Positions 25,081 to 35,032 are shown, counted from the stretch's first letter. The stretch: 64,000 nucleotides of DNA from Pandoraea anhela (GCF_902459655.1 NZ_CABPSB010000017.1:1-64000); one strand, 5' to 3'. Translations and numbers: made by a program. Notes: generated by a model not told the origin, from the sequence alone.

Positions 25081-25344
25081 TCACGCGGTCACCGGCGCGG
25101 TCATCGCTTCGAGATGCGACAGCCATGCGATCGCTTGTCGGCGATCGTCGCCGCACATCTCGGCCGATGGCTGCAACGACCCGCACACGGCCGGGCGCTG
25201 CGCGCTGCCGAAGATCCGGCAGCGGTCGTCGTCGTCGAGCTGCACGCAGCGCGTGTTCGCCGGCTTGCCGTTCGGCATGCCGGGAATGGGCGTCGAGATG
25301 GAAGGCGCGATGCAGCAGGCCGCGCAATGAGGTCGGCAGTTCAT
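25081..25344 (-). CDS. YkgJ-family cysteine-cluster protein
   Basis: An 87-residue protein with the YkgJ arrangement of cysteines: CRPHCAACC near the N-terminus, then [14 protein letters not shown] and [14 protein letters not shown]. The cluster probably binds zinc or an iron-sulphur centre. Small YkgJ proteins are widespread and uncharacterised. The C-terminal [10 protein letters not shown] is the usual ending in this family. Confidence 0.85.
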   Translation of the reverse strand: MNCRPHCAACCIAPSISTPIPGMPNGKPANTRCVQLDDDDRCRIFGSAQRPAVCGSLQPSAEMCGDDRRQAIAWLSHLEAMTAPVTA

Positions 25345-25516
25345 GAACGATACAGAACAGAACGGAACGGGACAGAACGAAACAGAGTGATATGGCGCAG
25401 AGGCTGACCACTCAGGCGAGCGGTGCCGGCCATTCGGGACGACGTCGTTCGAGGCCGCGCATTTTACCGCGAGGGCGGCGTCGGACGGCGGAACCGACGG
25501 ATGTCCCGATACCGGT

Positions 25517-26299
25517 TCACCAGGGCAGATCGCCCTTGAGGTCGTAGAATCCGCCCGTCACCGGGCCGCGCTCGCCCAGCGCGAGCATCACCACGCTGCG
25601 CACGCCGTCCGCCAGCCCGTGACGGCAACGCTTGCCGCCGGCGTCGATCGTCAGATCCGCAGGCGCGCCCGGATCGACCGAGTTCACCGTGATCGACGTC
25701 TCGCGCAACGTCTGCGACAACTGCACCGTCAGCATGTTCAGCGCCGCCTTCGACGCATTGAATCCGATCTGCCGGAACGCAGCGTGCTCCCACGCGGGAT
25801 CGTTGTTGTACGCGAGCGAACCGAGGCCGCTCGACACGTTGACGATACGAGCACCCGCCGAGCGCGACAGCCACGGCAACATGGCCTGTGTCACGCGCAA
25901 GGTGCCGAAGAAGTTGGTCTGGAAGACCCGCTCCACCGCTTCGATCGACGCCTTCTCCGGAGTGTCGTCGCGCGGATCGGTCACGCCGGCGTTGTTCACC
26001 AGCACGTCCAGCCGCCCGTGGTAGCGGCCGATGCGATAAGCCGCCGCGTGCAGCGTCTCCGGACGCAGCAAATCCAGCACCAGCGTCTCCGCCTGGAAAC
26101 CCGCCTTGCGCAACGGCGCGACGACTTCATCGCCCCTCGCCTCGTCGCGCGCGCCCACCAGCACCGTCATGCCCGCCTCGGCCAGCTCGCGCGCGACTTC
26201 CTGTCCGATACCCCGGGTCGCGCCCGTCACCAACGCCACTTTGCCCAGATGGCGTTCGGCGTCTGCGCGCACTGCACTCTCGATAGCGTCCCGTTTCAT
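25517..26299 (-). CDS. Short-chain dehydrogenase/reductase with Tyr-to-Phe active site
   Basis: A 260-residue SDR of the carbonyl-reductase-like group. Cofactor loop TGATRGIG (25-32), NNAG (102-105), NVSSG with the catalytic Ser, and C-terminal [15 protein letters not shown]. The catalytic YxxxK reads F180-NAS-K184: the codon is TTC where Tyr would be TAC. Loss of the Tyr hydroxyl usually abolishes reductase activity, so it may be inactive or use another mechanism. GGGAGCAGTG precedes the ATG. It is divergent from a TetR gene that likely controls it. Confidence 0.88.
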   Translation of the reverse strand: MKRDAIESAVRADAERHLGKVALVTGATRGIGQEVARELAEAGMTVLVGARDEARGDEVVAPLRKAGFQAETLVLDLLRPETLHAAAYRIGRYHGRLDVLVNNAGVTDPRDDTPEKASIEAVERVFQTNFFGTLRVTQAMLPWLSRSAGARIVNVSSGLGSLAYNNDPAWEHAAFRQIGFNASKAALNMLTVQLSQTLRETSITVNSVDPGAPADLTIDAGGKRCRHGLADGVRSVVMLALGERGPVTGGFYDLKGDLPW

Positions 26300-26397
26300 C
26301 ACTGCTCCCGTCGAATTCCCTGTTGTTCTGCGCCCGACCGCACGCAAATTTGTTAGGATCGAGTTTATGAAGAATCCTTCAGATTTTCTATTCGCAT

Positions 26398-27117
26398 ATG
26401 AAACCGGCCGGTCGATCCCCTGCAACGCCCCGTAAATCGCCGCAGCAAGCGCGTTCTCGGGTCACTATCGACGCCATTTTCGAAGCCGCGCTTCAGGTTT
26501 TGCTGCTCGACGGCGGGCGTCAGTTGACCACGACCCGCGTGGCGGAACGCGCGGGCGTGTCCGTCGGCACCCTTTATCAATACTTCCAGAACAAGCAGGT
26601 GTTGCTCTACGCCGTGCTGGAGCGTCATATCGACCGGATCGTGGAGACGGTCGAGCAAACATGTCAGGCCGCGCGCGGCCGGTCGCTGGATGTGATGGCG
26701 CGGGAGTTGGCGAGGGCGTATGTCGGCGCGAAGATGCGCGATATCGAGGAAGCGCAGGCGCTCTACCGGCTGTCCGAGGATCTGGACGGGCGCGAGGTGT
26801 TCGCCGGGGCCGCGGCGCGCATGCATGCGGCGGTTGTCGGCATGCTCAAGACGGCGCGCAACGCGCGCTTCGACGATCCCGAGACGGTCGCCTTCGTCTT
26901 CCTGAACTCGATGAGCGGCCCCATCAAGGCCATTCTGGAAAACCGCGCGCCGGCAGACACGTGCCACGCAACCCTGGCCGGCCAGATCGCCGATCAGATG
27001 GCGACGATGTGCGGGGCCTATTTGCAGTGCGTCGCACGATGCACCGACGAAGATTCGCAGGCCGTTGCGCCCGACGGCGGGCTTGCAGCGTCGCCGTTGC
27101 CGGAGCGCGCCGCCTAG
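26398..27117 (+). CDS. TetR-family regulator
   Basis: A 239-residue regulator with a basic N-terminus, HTH TTTRVAERAGVSVGTLYQYF, and a ligand domain (TetR_C-type) with LENRAPADTCHATLAGQIAD. The start lies 98 bp from the divergent SDR start; that interval is AT-rich with GGATCGAGTTTATGAAGAATCC around the promoters. Control of the SDR is likely. Ligand unknown. Confidence 0.88.
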   Translation: MKPAGRSPATPRKSPQQARSRVTIDAIFEAALQVLLLDGGRQLTTTRVAERAGVSVGTLYQYFQNKQVLLYAVLERHIDRIVETVEQTCQAARGRSLDVMARELARAYVGAKMRDIEEAQALYRLSEDLDGREVFAGAAARMHAAVVGMLKTARNARFDDPETVAFVFLNSMSGPIKAILENRAPADTCHATLAGQIADQMATMCGAYLQCVARCTDEDSQAVAPDGGLAASPLPERAA

Positions 27118-27267
27118 GCGCCCCGCGGCGCCTGTCGAACGGCGGATTGCCCGGCAATCTCTCCGAATGGCGGCAAAAGTTTGCCCGTCATCATGACCAT
27201 CGCCCGGAACTGGTAAAATGCCGGGTTGTGTTTGCCTCGTTTGCCATACTACCCACGAGTAATCGAA

Positions 27268-27936
27268 ATGAATTACGAACAGGCCCGCTTTAACATGATC
27301 GAGCAGCAGATCCGTCCCTGGGACGTGCTCGACCAGGAAGTGCTCAAGCTGCTGGAAGTCGTCAAGCGCGAAGACTTCGTGCCGACGGCACTGCGCGATA
27401 TCGCGTTCACGGACGTGGAACTGCCGCTGCCGGGCGCCGCGATTCCCAACAAGAGCCAGCACATGATGTTCCCGCGCGTCGAAGCGCGCATTCTGCAAGC
27501 GCTCGCGCCGAAGAAGAACGAGAACGTGCTCGAAATCGGCACGGGCTCGGGTTACATGGCCGCACTGCTGGCCTACAACGCCCATCACGTCACCACCGTC
27601 GAATTCGACGCGAACCTCGCCCAAACGGCTCAGCAGACGCTGCGTGCGAATGGCGTGACCAATGTGGAAGTCGTCAACGCCGACGGCGCCCAGGGCTGGA
27701 GCGCCGCCGCACCGTACGACGTGATCGCGATCTCGGGCGCACTGGCGGAACTGCCGCAGGCGTTCCTGAACCAGTTGAAGGTCGGTGGCCGTCTGGCCGC
27801 GTTCGTGGGCGGCAGCCCGGTCATGGAAGCCGTGCTCATCACGCGCCTGTCCGAGACCGAATACCGCCGCGAAAACCTGTTCGAGACGCAAGTGACCTAT
27901 CTGGTCGCACCGCAACCGTCGAGCTTCAAGTTCTAA
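27268..27936 (+). CDS. Protein-L-isoaspartate O-methyltransferase-like protein
   Basis: A 222-residue SAM-dependent methyltransferase of the PIMT family. N-terminal MNYEQARFNMIEQQIRPWDV, SAM motif LEIGTGSGYMAALLA, acidic loop VEFD and a C-terminal FVGGSPVMEAV. PIMT repairs isoaspartyl residues in damaged proteins. This Burkholderiales type diverges from the E. coli enzyme (the usual GTGSGYQ is GTGSGYM), so substrate identity is inferred. It precedes a rhodanese and a TolC-type gene in the same direction, an arrangement common in Burkholderia relatives. Confidence 0.88.
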   Translation: MNYEQARFNMIEQQIRPWDVLDQEVLKLLEVVKREDFVPTALRDIAFTDVELPLPGAAIPNKSQHMMFPRVEARILQALAPKKNENVLEIGTGSGYMAALLAYNAHHVTTVEFDANLAQTAQQTLRANGVTNVEVVNADGAQGWSAAAPYDVIAISGALAELPQAFLNQLKVGGRLAAFVGGSPVMEAVLITRLSETEYRRENLFETQVTYLVAPQPSSFKF

Positions 27937-28085
27937 GCCCGGCGACCGGGCCGGCGCACGGTTCGCTCGCGGACCGCGCACTTCCCGGACGCCGCGAGCG
28001 AACCGGTCCCGCGTGCCTTCGTTTGGGGACGAATGCACGGATGGACGAGGACCGGACGCCACCGATTCGACACACGTAGAACATC

Positions 28086-28409
28086 ATGCAAAACATTACA
28101 CCGGCGCAATTGGCACAGTGGCTCGCGGATGGGGAACGCGGCCAACCCACGCTCCTCGACGTGCGTGAGGACTGGGAAGTGCAGACCTGCCGCATCGCGC
28201 AGAGCAAGAACGTGCCGCTCGGGGAAGTGCCTGGTCGTCTGACCGAACTCGACGCCGACGCGCCCATCGTGTGCATCTGCCATCACGGCATGCGCAGCGC
28301 GCGCGCCGCCATGTTTCTGGAACAACAAGGTTTTTCTCAGCTGTTCAATCTGGACGGCGGAATCGATGCCTGGGCTCGCCAGGTCGATCCGTCGATGCCG
28401 ACTTACTGA
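28086..28409 (+). CDS. Rhodanese-domain protein
   Basis: A 107-residue single rhodanese domain. LLDVRE (23-28) and the active-site loop CHHGMR with C65 identify a GlpE/PspE-like sulphurtransferase, which moves sulphane sulphur between small thiols or proteins. It is cytoplasmic, without a signal peptide, and lies between the methyltransferase and the TolC-family gene. Confidence 0.93.
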   Translation: MQNITPAQLAQWLADGERGQPTLLDVREDWEVQTCRIAQSKNVPLGEVPGRLTELDADAPIVCICHHGMRSARAAMFLEQQGFSQLFNLDGGIDAWARQVDPSMPTY

Positions 28410-28418
28410 GCCAGGGCC

Positions 28419-29960
28419 GTGCGCCCCGCGAGGTTTGCCGCGCGACTGCGTGCGGCCAGGCGTGCGCCTGCTCTGCGCACCCCCTCTGCGAGCGCCCTCG
28501 TCTCCACGACGGCGCTCTCAGCCCTCATTACCCTCATGGCGCTCATGGGGCACGCCGCGCCGGTCGGCGCCACGGACCTCCTTCAGCTCTACGGCGAAGC
28601 CCAGAACCGCGACGCGCTGATCGCCAGCGCCCGCTCGGCCTACCTCGCCAACATCGAGGCGCTGCCGCAAGCCCGCGCCGCGCTCCTGCCACAAGTCACC
28701 GCCCGCTGGGGCGCCGTCAATACGCATTACGGCGCGGGCAACATCTCGAACACGTTCGGCAGCAGCGGCTACAGCCTGGCGCTCACACAGCCCGTCTTCC
28801 ACTGGGATAGCTGGCAGTCGTATCAACAAGGCAAGCTCACGGTCGCAAGCGCCGAAGCGACGTTTGCGCAAGCCCAGCAGGACCTGATTCTGCGCGTGGC
28901 GACCGCCTACTTCGACGTACTCGCCGCGCAGGACGATCTCGCGCTCGCCGGCACGCACAAGCAGGCCATTGCGGAACAACTGGCGTCCGCCAAACGCAAC
29001 TTCGAAGTCGGCAACGCGACCATCGTCGACGCGAACGAAGCACAAGCCAGCTTCGATCAGGCCACCGCGCAGGAAATCGCCGCGCAGAACACGCTCGACG
29101 TGCGCCGTGCGGCGTTCGCCCGCATCGTCGGGCATCCGGTCGGCTCGCTTGCCACGTTGCGTGCCGGCTCGACGCTGCCCTCGCCCGAACCGAACAACGT
29201 AGCCGACTGGGTCGCGCAGGCCGAGCAGGCCAACTACGGGGTGCAGTTGCAGACGCTCACGCTGGAAATCGCGCGCCGCGAAACATCCAAGGCCAGATCG
29301 GGCTACATGCCGTCGGTCGATCTGGTCGCCGCCGGTGCGCATTCGAACGTGGGCAACGCCAACAGCTTGCTCAGCTCCGCAGTGTCGAGTCCGTCGAGTC
29401 AGGGTTCGGGGCCCAGCTCCGCCGGACAGATCGGCATTCAGATCAGCATTCCGATCTTCTCGGGTGGCTCGGTGCAGAGCAAGATGCGGCAGACGCTCGC
29501 GCTGGAAGACAAGGCGCAGAGCGATCTGGACGACGCGCGACGGCTCGCGGTGCTCGGCGCACGCACGTCATATCTCGGTGTGTCGAGCGGGCTGGCGCAA
29601 GTCAAGGCGCTGGAAGCGGCCGAGCAATCGGCGCAATCGTCGGTCGCGTCGACCAAGCTTGGGTATCAGGTCGGCATTCGCATCAACGCCGACGTGCTCA
29701 ACGCCGAAGACAAACTCTTCACGACGCGACGCGATCTCGCAAAGGCGCGCTACAGCACGTTGCTCTCCAGCCTGCAACTGAAGGCCAGCGCCGCCACGCT
29801 CGTCGATACCGATCTGCAATTGCTCAACGCGTTGCTCACCGAGAATCCGGATGCCTCTGCCGCCATGGCAGGCGCTCGCGAATCGGTGCCGCCCAATGCG
29901 GGCGCCGGACTGCCGGCGCGCGGCGTCCGGCCCGGGACGACGCCGCCGCTGCCTCGCTAA
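28419..29960 (+). CDS. TolC-family outer-membrane channel
   Basis: A 513-residue outer-membrane efflux/secretion channel. After a long basic leader and signal peptide (ALSALITLMALMGHAAPVGA) it shows two OEP repeats: an N-terminal LLQLYGEAQNRDALIASARS and later SKARSGYMPSVDLVAAGAHS, with PIFSGG strand motifs. It would form the trimeric duct for a type I exporter or RND pump; no inner-membrane partner is adjacent. The start is GTG ten bases after the rhodanese stop; an internal ATG could shorten the leader. A serine-rich loop precedes the second strand region. Confidence 0.92.
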   Translation: MRPARFAARLRAARRAPALRTPSASALVSTTALSALITLMALMGHAAPVGATDLLQLYGEAQNRDALIASARSAYLANIEALPQARAALLPQVTARWGAVNTHYGAGNISNTFGSSGYSLALTQPVFHWDSWQSYQQGKLTVASAEATFAQAQQDLILRVATAYFDVLAAQDDLALAGTHKQAIAEQLASAKRNFEVGNATIVDANEAQASFDQATAQEIAAQNTLDVRRAAFARIVGHPVGSLATLRAGSTLPSPEPNNVADWVAQAEQANYGVQLQTLTLEIARRETSKARSGYMPSVDLVAAGAHSNVGNANSLLSSAVSSPSSQGSGPSSAGQIGIQISIPIFSGGSVQSKMRQTLALEDKAQSDLDDARRLAVLGARTSYLGVSSGLAQVKALEAAEQSAQSSVASTKLGYQVGIRINADVLNAEDKLFTTRRDLAKARYSTLLSSLQLKASAATLVDTDLQLLNALLTENPDASAAMAGARESVPPNAGAGLPARGVRPGTTPPLPR

Positions 29961-30026
29961 CGAGCGAGGGCCGGCGGCAGCAACAACAGCAACTACCACG
30001 GCAGCCACCGTCGTCAGCAGGCAAAC

Positions 30027-30066
30027 AAAAAGCCTCGCATCGCCATGACGGCATGCGAGGCTTTTT
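30027..30066. terminator. Bidirectional terminator between tolC-like gene and waaA
   Basis: AAAAAGCCTCGCAT / ATGCGAGGCTTTTT, a 14-bp perfect stem with a 12-nt loop. It serves both convergent genes because A- and T-runs flank the stem. Confidence 0.92.
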
Positions 30067-30101
30067 GTTCTCCGACGTCCGCTGTCAAGGCGAGCCGGGC
30101 G

Positions 30102-31433
30102 TCACTCCTGCTGCGCGACGACACCGCCGACGCGTCCGCCACCGCTCGTATCGAGCCAGCGTCCGAGGGCGGTGACGGTGCGCGCCGTCGCGCCCTGATG
30201 CTGCTTTGCGAACAGCAACGCCGCCGTTCGCATCGCAAGCCGCTTGTCGTCGTGGATCAGCAGGTCGGCAACGGTCGAGGCGAGTTCGCCCGCGTCGCTC
30301 ACCCGGCGAGCCGCACCCGCCGCCAGCGCGTTCTCACTGGCCTGCGTGAAGTTGAACATGTGCGGACCGAAGACGACCGGCGTGCCTGCCGCGCAGGCTT
30401 CGATCAGATTCTGCCCGCCTAACGGCAACAAACTCCCACCGATGAACGCGACGTCAACCGCCGCAAAGTACGCGGCCATCTCGCCCATCGAATCGCCGAG
30501 CACGACGTCGACATCGGCGGGCAACGGCGCATCGTCATCCGGCCAGACACTCCGGCGAACGTAATTCAGACGCACCTTCTCAATCATCGCCGCCACTTCG
30601 TCGAAGCGCTGCGGGTGACGCGGCACCAGCACCAGCAACGAACGGCGTCCCACATCGGAGGCCGCCGAAAGCATCGCCCGCGCCTGAAGCACGAGCGCCT
30701 CCTCGCCGTCGCGCGTACTTGCCGCGAGCCACACCTTCCGGTCGCCGAAGCGCTCGCGCCAGCGCGCACCGAGCGCCGTCAGCGCAGGCGGCGGCGTCAT
30801 GTCGAATTTGAGGTTGCCCATCACGTCGACGTCGCTCGCCCCCAACATGCGCAGACGCTCGGCGTCCGCGTCGCTTTGCGCCAGCACGCGACTGAATCCG
30901 CCGAAGACAGGCCGCGTCGCGTCGCCGAAGCGCGCCGCGCGACGGAACGAACGCGCCGACATACGGGCGTTGGTCAGCACGAGCGGTACGCCGTCTTCCT
31001 GACACGTGAAGATGAGATTCGGCCAGACTTCGGTCTCCATCACCACACCGACGCTCGGCCGCCAGTGCTTCAAAAAACGCCGGATGGGACCGACCATGTC
31101 GTACGGCAAATAGCAACGCACCACGCGATCGCCGAACAACCCTTCGCCGGTCGCGCGCCCGGTCGGCGTCATATGCGTGAGCAACACGCCATGCGACGGG
31201 TAGCGTTCGAGCAACGCGTCGATGAGCGGCTGCGCGGCACGCGTCTCCCCAACGGAGACGGCATGCACCCAGATCAGCGGACGGCCGGTGTAAGGCGGTG
31301 TGTTGTAGATGCCGAAGCGTTCACCGATATGACGGCGATAGCCCGGCTCGAAGCGGCCGCGCCACCACAGCCGAACCACCGCCAGCGGTGCAACGACCCA
31401 CCAGAGCGCGCGATAGACGAGACGCAGCAACAT
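30102..31433 (-). CDS. waaA: 3-deoxy-D-manno-octulosonic acid (Kdo) transferase
   Basis: Transfers Kdo from CMP-Kdo to lipid A precursor in the inner membrane, starting LPS core assembly. 443 residues, GT30. An N-terminal membrane anchor is followed by LIWVHAVSVGETRAAQPLID (acceptor side, catalytic Glu), METEVWPNL and the C-domain FIGGSLLPLGGQNLIEACA. It is directly preceded by kdoO with the stop codon touching the ATG, and waaC before that, forming an inner-core operon. Confidence 0.95.
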   Translation of the reverse strand: MLLRLVYRALWWVVAPLAVVRLWWRGRFEPGYRRHIGERFGIYNTPPYTGRPLIWVHAVSVGETRAAQPLIDALLERYPSHGVLLTHMTPTGRATGEGLFGDRVVRCYLPYDMVGPIRRFLKHWRPSVGVVMETEVWPNLIFTCQEDGVPLVLTNARMSARSFRRAARFGDATRPVFGGFSRVLAQSDADAERLRMLGASDVDVMGNLKFDMTPPPALTALGARWRERFGDRKVWLAASTRDGEEALVLQARAMLSAASDVGRRSLLVLVPRHPQRFDEVAAMIEKVRLNYVRRSVWPDDDAPLPADVDVVLGDSMGEMAAYFAAVDVAFIGGSLLPLGGQNLIEACAAGTPVVFGPHMFNFTQASENALAAGAARRVSDAGELASTVADLLIHDDKRLAMRTAALLFAKQHQGATARTVTALGRWLDTSGGGRVGGVVAQQE

Positions 31434-32348
31434 TCAGACCAACGCGCGATGCGTGAGACGTTGCAACACTGCCAGCGGCGAGCACTCGGGGTGCACCATG
31501 GCCTCGGCAGGCAGGAAGAAGGTCTGCTCCATCATGAATTGCCCCGACATCACGGCGTGCGAGGTCTGGTCCGAAAAGCAGATCCAGACGCTACCGGGCG
31601 GGAACGGCATGGTCTGCTGCCCCGCATCGCGCTGATAAGCCATGTCGGCCTTCATGCCGTCGTGCAGATGCAGCATGATGTGATCGTAGCCGCTGCGCGG
31701 ACGCTTGGTGATGCCCACGGCGTTTTGCAGCCACGCGGAGCCCGGCCACTGCGTCGGGACTTTCGGCAGGAAGCGTTTCGCCACGTCTTCGAACGGCTCG
31801 CCCACGCGCCATACGCGCGGCTGTCCGGCCGGATTGATGTTGGTGAACACGCGCAGAATGCGCTCGCCGTAGTTCGGGCGCGACGGGAAGGCGTCGACAT
31901 GCAGACGGCTGTCGTCCTTGCGCCACGACGTCTGGCGCGTCTCCACCTGATGCAGACGCAGGCTCGTCGGTGCCGCGCGCAGCTTGCCGCGATACTCCGG
32001 CATCAGGCCGTCGATCAGGCTGCTCGCCTGTGTGTAGTACCGCTTGACCAGCGCATGGACGGCGCGCTGCGTGGCGTCGTCGGCGGCCACACCCACGAGC
32101 ACGTCGGTCTTCGGATCCAGACTGATGTTCTTGCGCTTCGGATCGGCGATGGCCGGGTCGAGCAGACGTTGCTCGGCGGTATCGATCGCGAAGGCCAGAT
32201 GCGGGAAGAACAGCACCTTGCCGGCTTCGACGTCCGCGACCAGCGCTTCGCGCGAGACCGGCAGTTGCCCGCCATGCCAATCGCCGGACGGCACCGTCAC
32301 GATCTGGCTGCTCTCGTCGGCTTCCCTGGCTTCGTTTACTGAATTCAT
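31434..32348 (-). CDS. kdoO: Kdo 3-hydroxylase (KdoO family)
   Basis: A 304-residue iron/2-oxoglutarate-type oxygenase that converts Kdo in lipid A-core to Ko. The metal motif is in SRLHVDAFPSRPNYGERILR (HxD), followed by FTNINPAGQPRVWRVGEPFE, both typical of the family first found in Burkholderia and Yersinia. GGAGG precedes the ATG at 32348. Placement between waaC and waaA supports the assignment. The product would replace a C3 deoxy position by hydroxyl, altering outer-membrane charge and peptide resistance. Confidence 0.85.
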   Translation of the reverse strand: MNSVNEAREADESSQIVTVPSGDWHGGQLPVSREALVADVEAGKVLFFPHLAFAIDTAEQRLLDPAIADPKRKNISLDPKTDVLVGVAADDATQRAVHALVKRYYTQASSLIDGLMPEYRGKLRAAPTSLRLHQVETRQTSWRKDDSRLHVDAFPSRPNYGERILRVFTNINPAGQPRVWRVGEPFEDVAKRFLPKVPTQWPGSAWLQNAVGITKRPRSGYDHIMLHLHDGMKADMAYQRDAGQQTMPFPPGSVWICFSDQTSHAVMSGQFMMEQTFFLPAEAMVHPECSPLAVLQRLTHRALV

Positions 32349-32353
32349 GCGAG

Positions 32354-33364
32354 TCAGTCCTCCTCGGACGCGGCGGCGCCAGCCGGCACGGGCGTGAGCG
32401 ATGGTGCAAGCTCGCGCACGGCATCGCGCACTTGTGCGAGCGTTGGCTTGTGTTCGGCGTCGCCGAGATTGACGATGCGCGGCGACCAGAATCCGCCGGT
32501 ACGCCACGCGGTGCTGAAATTGTATAGCTCGATGGTCGGACGGTTCAGCGCGGCGGCAATGTGCACCAGCCCCGTGTCCACCCCGACGGTGATCGCCCCG
32601 CGGTCGATGAGCCCCACGACCTGCGACAGATTCATCTTCGGCGGCACCCACGCCGCATCGCCCAGAGCGGCCGCCAGTCGCAGCGACACCTCGCGTTCGG
32701 CAGCACTGCCCCAGGGCAGCACGATCAGGAACCCCTGCGACGCCAGATCGCGTCCCAGGGCAATCCAGTCGTCTTCCGGCCAGGTCTTGTCGTCACGCGA
32801 CGTCGCATGCACGAACACCGCATACGGACGATCGGGGCACTGGCTGTGATCCGCGCGTTCGGTAGCGATACCGAAGTCGATCTCGCCCGGCACCTTGAAG
32901 CCCAGCGCCTGCGCCACGAGCAGACGCGAGCGCGTCACCACGTGCGTATGCGGTTCGATACGCACCATGTGCTGATAGAGATAACGCACCGGCCATTCGT
33001 AGCTCGCGCCCTCGGTGCGGTTGCCCAGCCCCCATACCGCGCCGCGCGCGGTGCGCGCGATCCAGCCGGTCTTGACCAGACCTTGCGTGTCGATCACGTA
33101 GTCGTACGGGGTTTCGCGCAGCGCACGGCGAAATGTGCCGATTTCCCGCCACGTGCGCGCCGCGAAAGGGGTCTTGCGCCAGCGGCGCAGCGCAAAGGGA
33201 ATAACCCGGCGCACACCGCGCACGAGTTTGACGAGGTCGACGAAGCCCTCTTCCACGACCCAGTCGATCTGGGCATCGGGATACCGGCGCAGGATGTCCT
33301 GCACCACGGGCATGTTATGGACGACGTCGCCGAGCGACGAGACTTTGACGATCAGAACCTGCAA
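32354..33364 (-). CDS. waaC: LPS heptosyltransferase I
   Basis: GT9 enzyme adding the first heptose to Kdo in the LPS inner core. 336 residues. N-terminal VLIVKVSSLGDVVHNMPVVQ, TQGLVKTGWIAR, and the donor site VGVDTGLVHIAAALNRP are all diagnostic. First gene of the waaC-kdoO-waaA operon, five bases before kdoO. A C-terminal Ala/Glu-rich tail is slightly longer than in enterobacteria. Confidence 0.95.
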   Translation of the reverse strand: MQVLIVKVSSLGDVVHNMPVVQDILRRYPDAQIDWVVEEGFVDLVKLVRGVRRVIPFALRRWRKTPFAARTWREIGTFRRALRETPYDYVIDTQGLVKTGWIARTARGAVWGLGNRTEGASYEWPVRYLYQHMVRIEPHTHVVTRSRLLVAQALGFKVPGEIDFGIATERADHSQCPDRPYAVFVHATSRDDKTWPEDDWIALGRDLASQGFLIVLPWGSAAEREVSLRLAAALGDAAWVPPKMNLSQVVGLIDRGAITVGVDTGLVHIAAALNRPTIELYNFSTAWRTGGFWSPRIVNLGDAEHKPTLAQVRDAVRELAPSLTPVPAGAAASEED

Positions 33365-33522
33365 CCGAACGCCCCGGCGGTTCGGCCGGGCCTCGTGAGC
33401 AAAACCGCGATTTTACCCCGACCCGGCCCGCCGATCATGATTGTCGCCGTCGTTTGGAAAACGACCGCCTTACCGTGCCGCTCCGGCCAGCCGTGCGGCA
33501 TGATTCCGACGGCCGCGCGACC

Positions 33523-34920
33523 TCAGAACGGCAGCTTGGCGTCCGGCTTGACGGCCAGGATGGCGCGACGGAAATCGTCCTGAATACGCCGGATCGCGGC
33601 GTCGCTGTCGGCCTCGAAGCGCAGCACGACGACCGGCGTGGTGTTCGACGAGCGCGCCAGCCCGAAACCGTCCGGGTACTCGACACGAACGCCGTCGATC
33701 TTGACGATGTCCTGCGCCCCGTCGAACTTCGCAGTCTCGCGCAGCTTGTCGATCAGCGCGAAGTTCTCGCCCTCGGCCAGCGGAATCTGCAACTCCGGGG
33801 TCGAGATCGAATTCGGCAACGCGTTGAGCACCGCGCTCGGATCGGCCGATTTCGACAGGATTTCCAGCAGACGCGCGCCCGTGTACAGGCCGTCGTCGAA
33901 ACCGTACCAGCGGTCCTTGAAGAACACGTGACCGCTCATTTCGCCGGCCAGCGGCGCGCCGGTTTCCTTGAGCTTGGCCTTGACCAGCGAGTGACCCGTC
34001 TTCCACATCAGCGGCTCGCCGCCATGCTTGCGCACCCAGCTCGCGAGGTTACGCGTGCACTTCACGTCGTAAATGATCTTCTCGCCCGGATTGCGGCTCA
34101 GCACTTCGGCGGCAAAGAGCATCAGCTGACGGTCCGGATAGATGATCTGACCGTCCTTGGTGACCACACCGAGACGATCGCCGTCGCCATCGAAGGCCAG
34201 ACCGATTTCCGCATCGGTGGTTTGCAGCGTGCGGATCAGGTCCTGAAGGTTCTCGGGATGCGCCGGATCCGGATGGTGGTTCGGGAACGTGCCGTCGACG
34301 TCGCAGAACAACTCGATGACTTCGCAGCCCAGCGCGTGGAACAGCGCCGGCGCGAACGCGCCCGCCACGCCGTTACCGCAATCCACGGCGATCTTCATCG
34401 GACGCGCCAGATGCACGTCGTTGACGATGCGCGAGCGATACGATTCGCCGATTTCGTCGGCCGTATAAGTGCCCTGTCCGGTCTCGAAGTCCTGCGCCTC
34501 GATCAGCCTGGCGAGGCCCTGAATCGCGTCGCCGTAGATCGCACGACCACGCAGCACCATCTTGAAACCGTTGTAGTCGGGCGGGTTGTGGCTGCCCGTG
34601 ACCATGATGCCGGAGTCGACCACGCGACCGTGCAGCGTCACGTTCGTGGCGAAGTACACCATCGGCGTGACGACGACGCCGATATCGACCACATCGATGC
34701 CCGATGCGCGCAGGCCGTCGGCCAATGCCCCGACCAGCTCGGGACCGGACAGACGACCGTCGCGGCCGACGACGACGGCATTGCCGCCCTCGCGACGCAG
34801 TGCCGTGCCGAAGGCGCGCCCGATCAGATGCGCGACGTTGGCGTCCAGCGTCTTGCCGACGATGCCGCGAATATCGTATGCCTTGAAAATCGCAGGCGAA
34901 ACTTGCGTGGTTTGCGTCAT
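33523..34920 (-). CDS. Phosphomannomutase/phosphoglucomutase
   Basis: A 465-residue alpha-D-phosphohexomutase (AlgC/ManB type) interconverting 6- and 1-phosphates of mannose or glucose for LPS and capsule precursors. FKAYDIRGIVG at the N-terminus, phosphoserine loop TGSHNPPDYNG with S110, metal loop FDGDGDRLGV and sugar loop GEMSGHVFFKD. I chose the ATG at 34920 because homologues start shortly before FKAYDIRG. It is upstream of waaC on the same strand, with 158 bp between. Confidence 0.94.
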   Translation of the reverse strand: MTQTTQVSPAIFKAYDIRGIVGKTLDANVAHLIGRAFGTALRREGGNAVVVGRDGRLSGPELVGALADGLRASGIDVVDIGVVVTPMVYFATNVTLHGRVVDSGIMVTGSHNPPDYNGFKMVLRGRAIYGDAIQGLARLIEAQDFETGQGTYTADEIGESYRSRIVNDVHLARPMKIAVDCGNGVAGAFAPALFHALGCEVIELFCDVDGTFPNHHPDPAHPENLQDLIRTLQTTDAEIGLAFDGDGDRLGVVTKDGQIIYPDRQLMLFAAEVLSRNPGEKIIYDVKCTRNLASWVRKHGGEPLMWKTGHSLVKAKLKETGAPLAGEMSGHVFFKDRWYGFDDGLYTGARLLEILSKSADPSAVLNALPNSISTPELQIPLAEGENFALIDKLRETAKFDGAQDIVKIDGVRVEYPDGFGLARSSNTTPVVVLRFEADSDAAIRRIQDDFRRAILAVKPDAKLPF

Positions 34921-34990
34921 GGGAAAGAGTCTCTCGGAAACGAGGGGGAGATTTGACTGGAATGTGCCTGGAAAAAGCAACGTTCGGAAA

Positions 34991-35032
34991 AATGCAAGGC
35001 CCGAAATGCAAGGCCCGGAATGCAAGGCCAGA
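34991..35032. repeat. Three tandem 14-bp repeats
   Basis: AATGCAAGGCCCGA, AATGCAAGGCCCGG and AATGCAAGGCCAGA follow one another without gaps. They fall 71 bp upstream of the mutase start, within its likely promoter or leader. Confidence 0.75.

Noticed and set aside
26365-28062. 565-residue open frame on the minus strand across TetR and the methyltransferase
   Set aside because: Overlaps two well-recognised plus-strand genes entirely; composition is that of a shadow frame.
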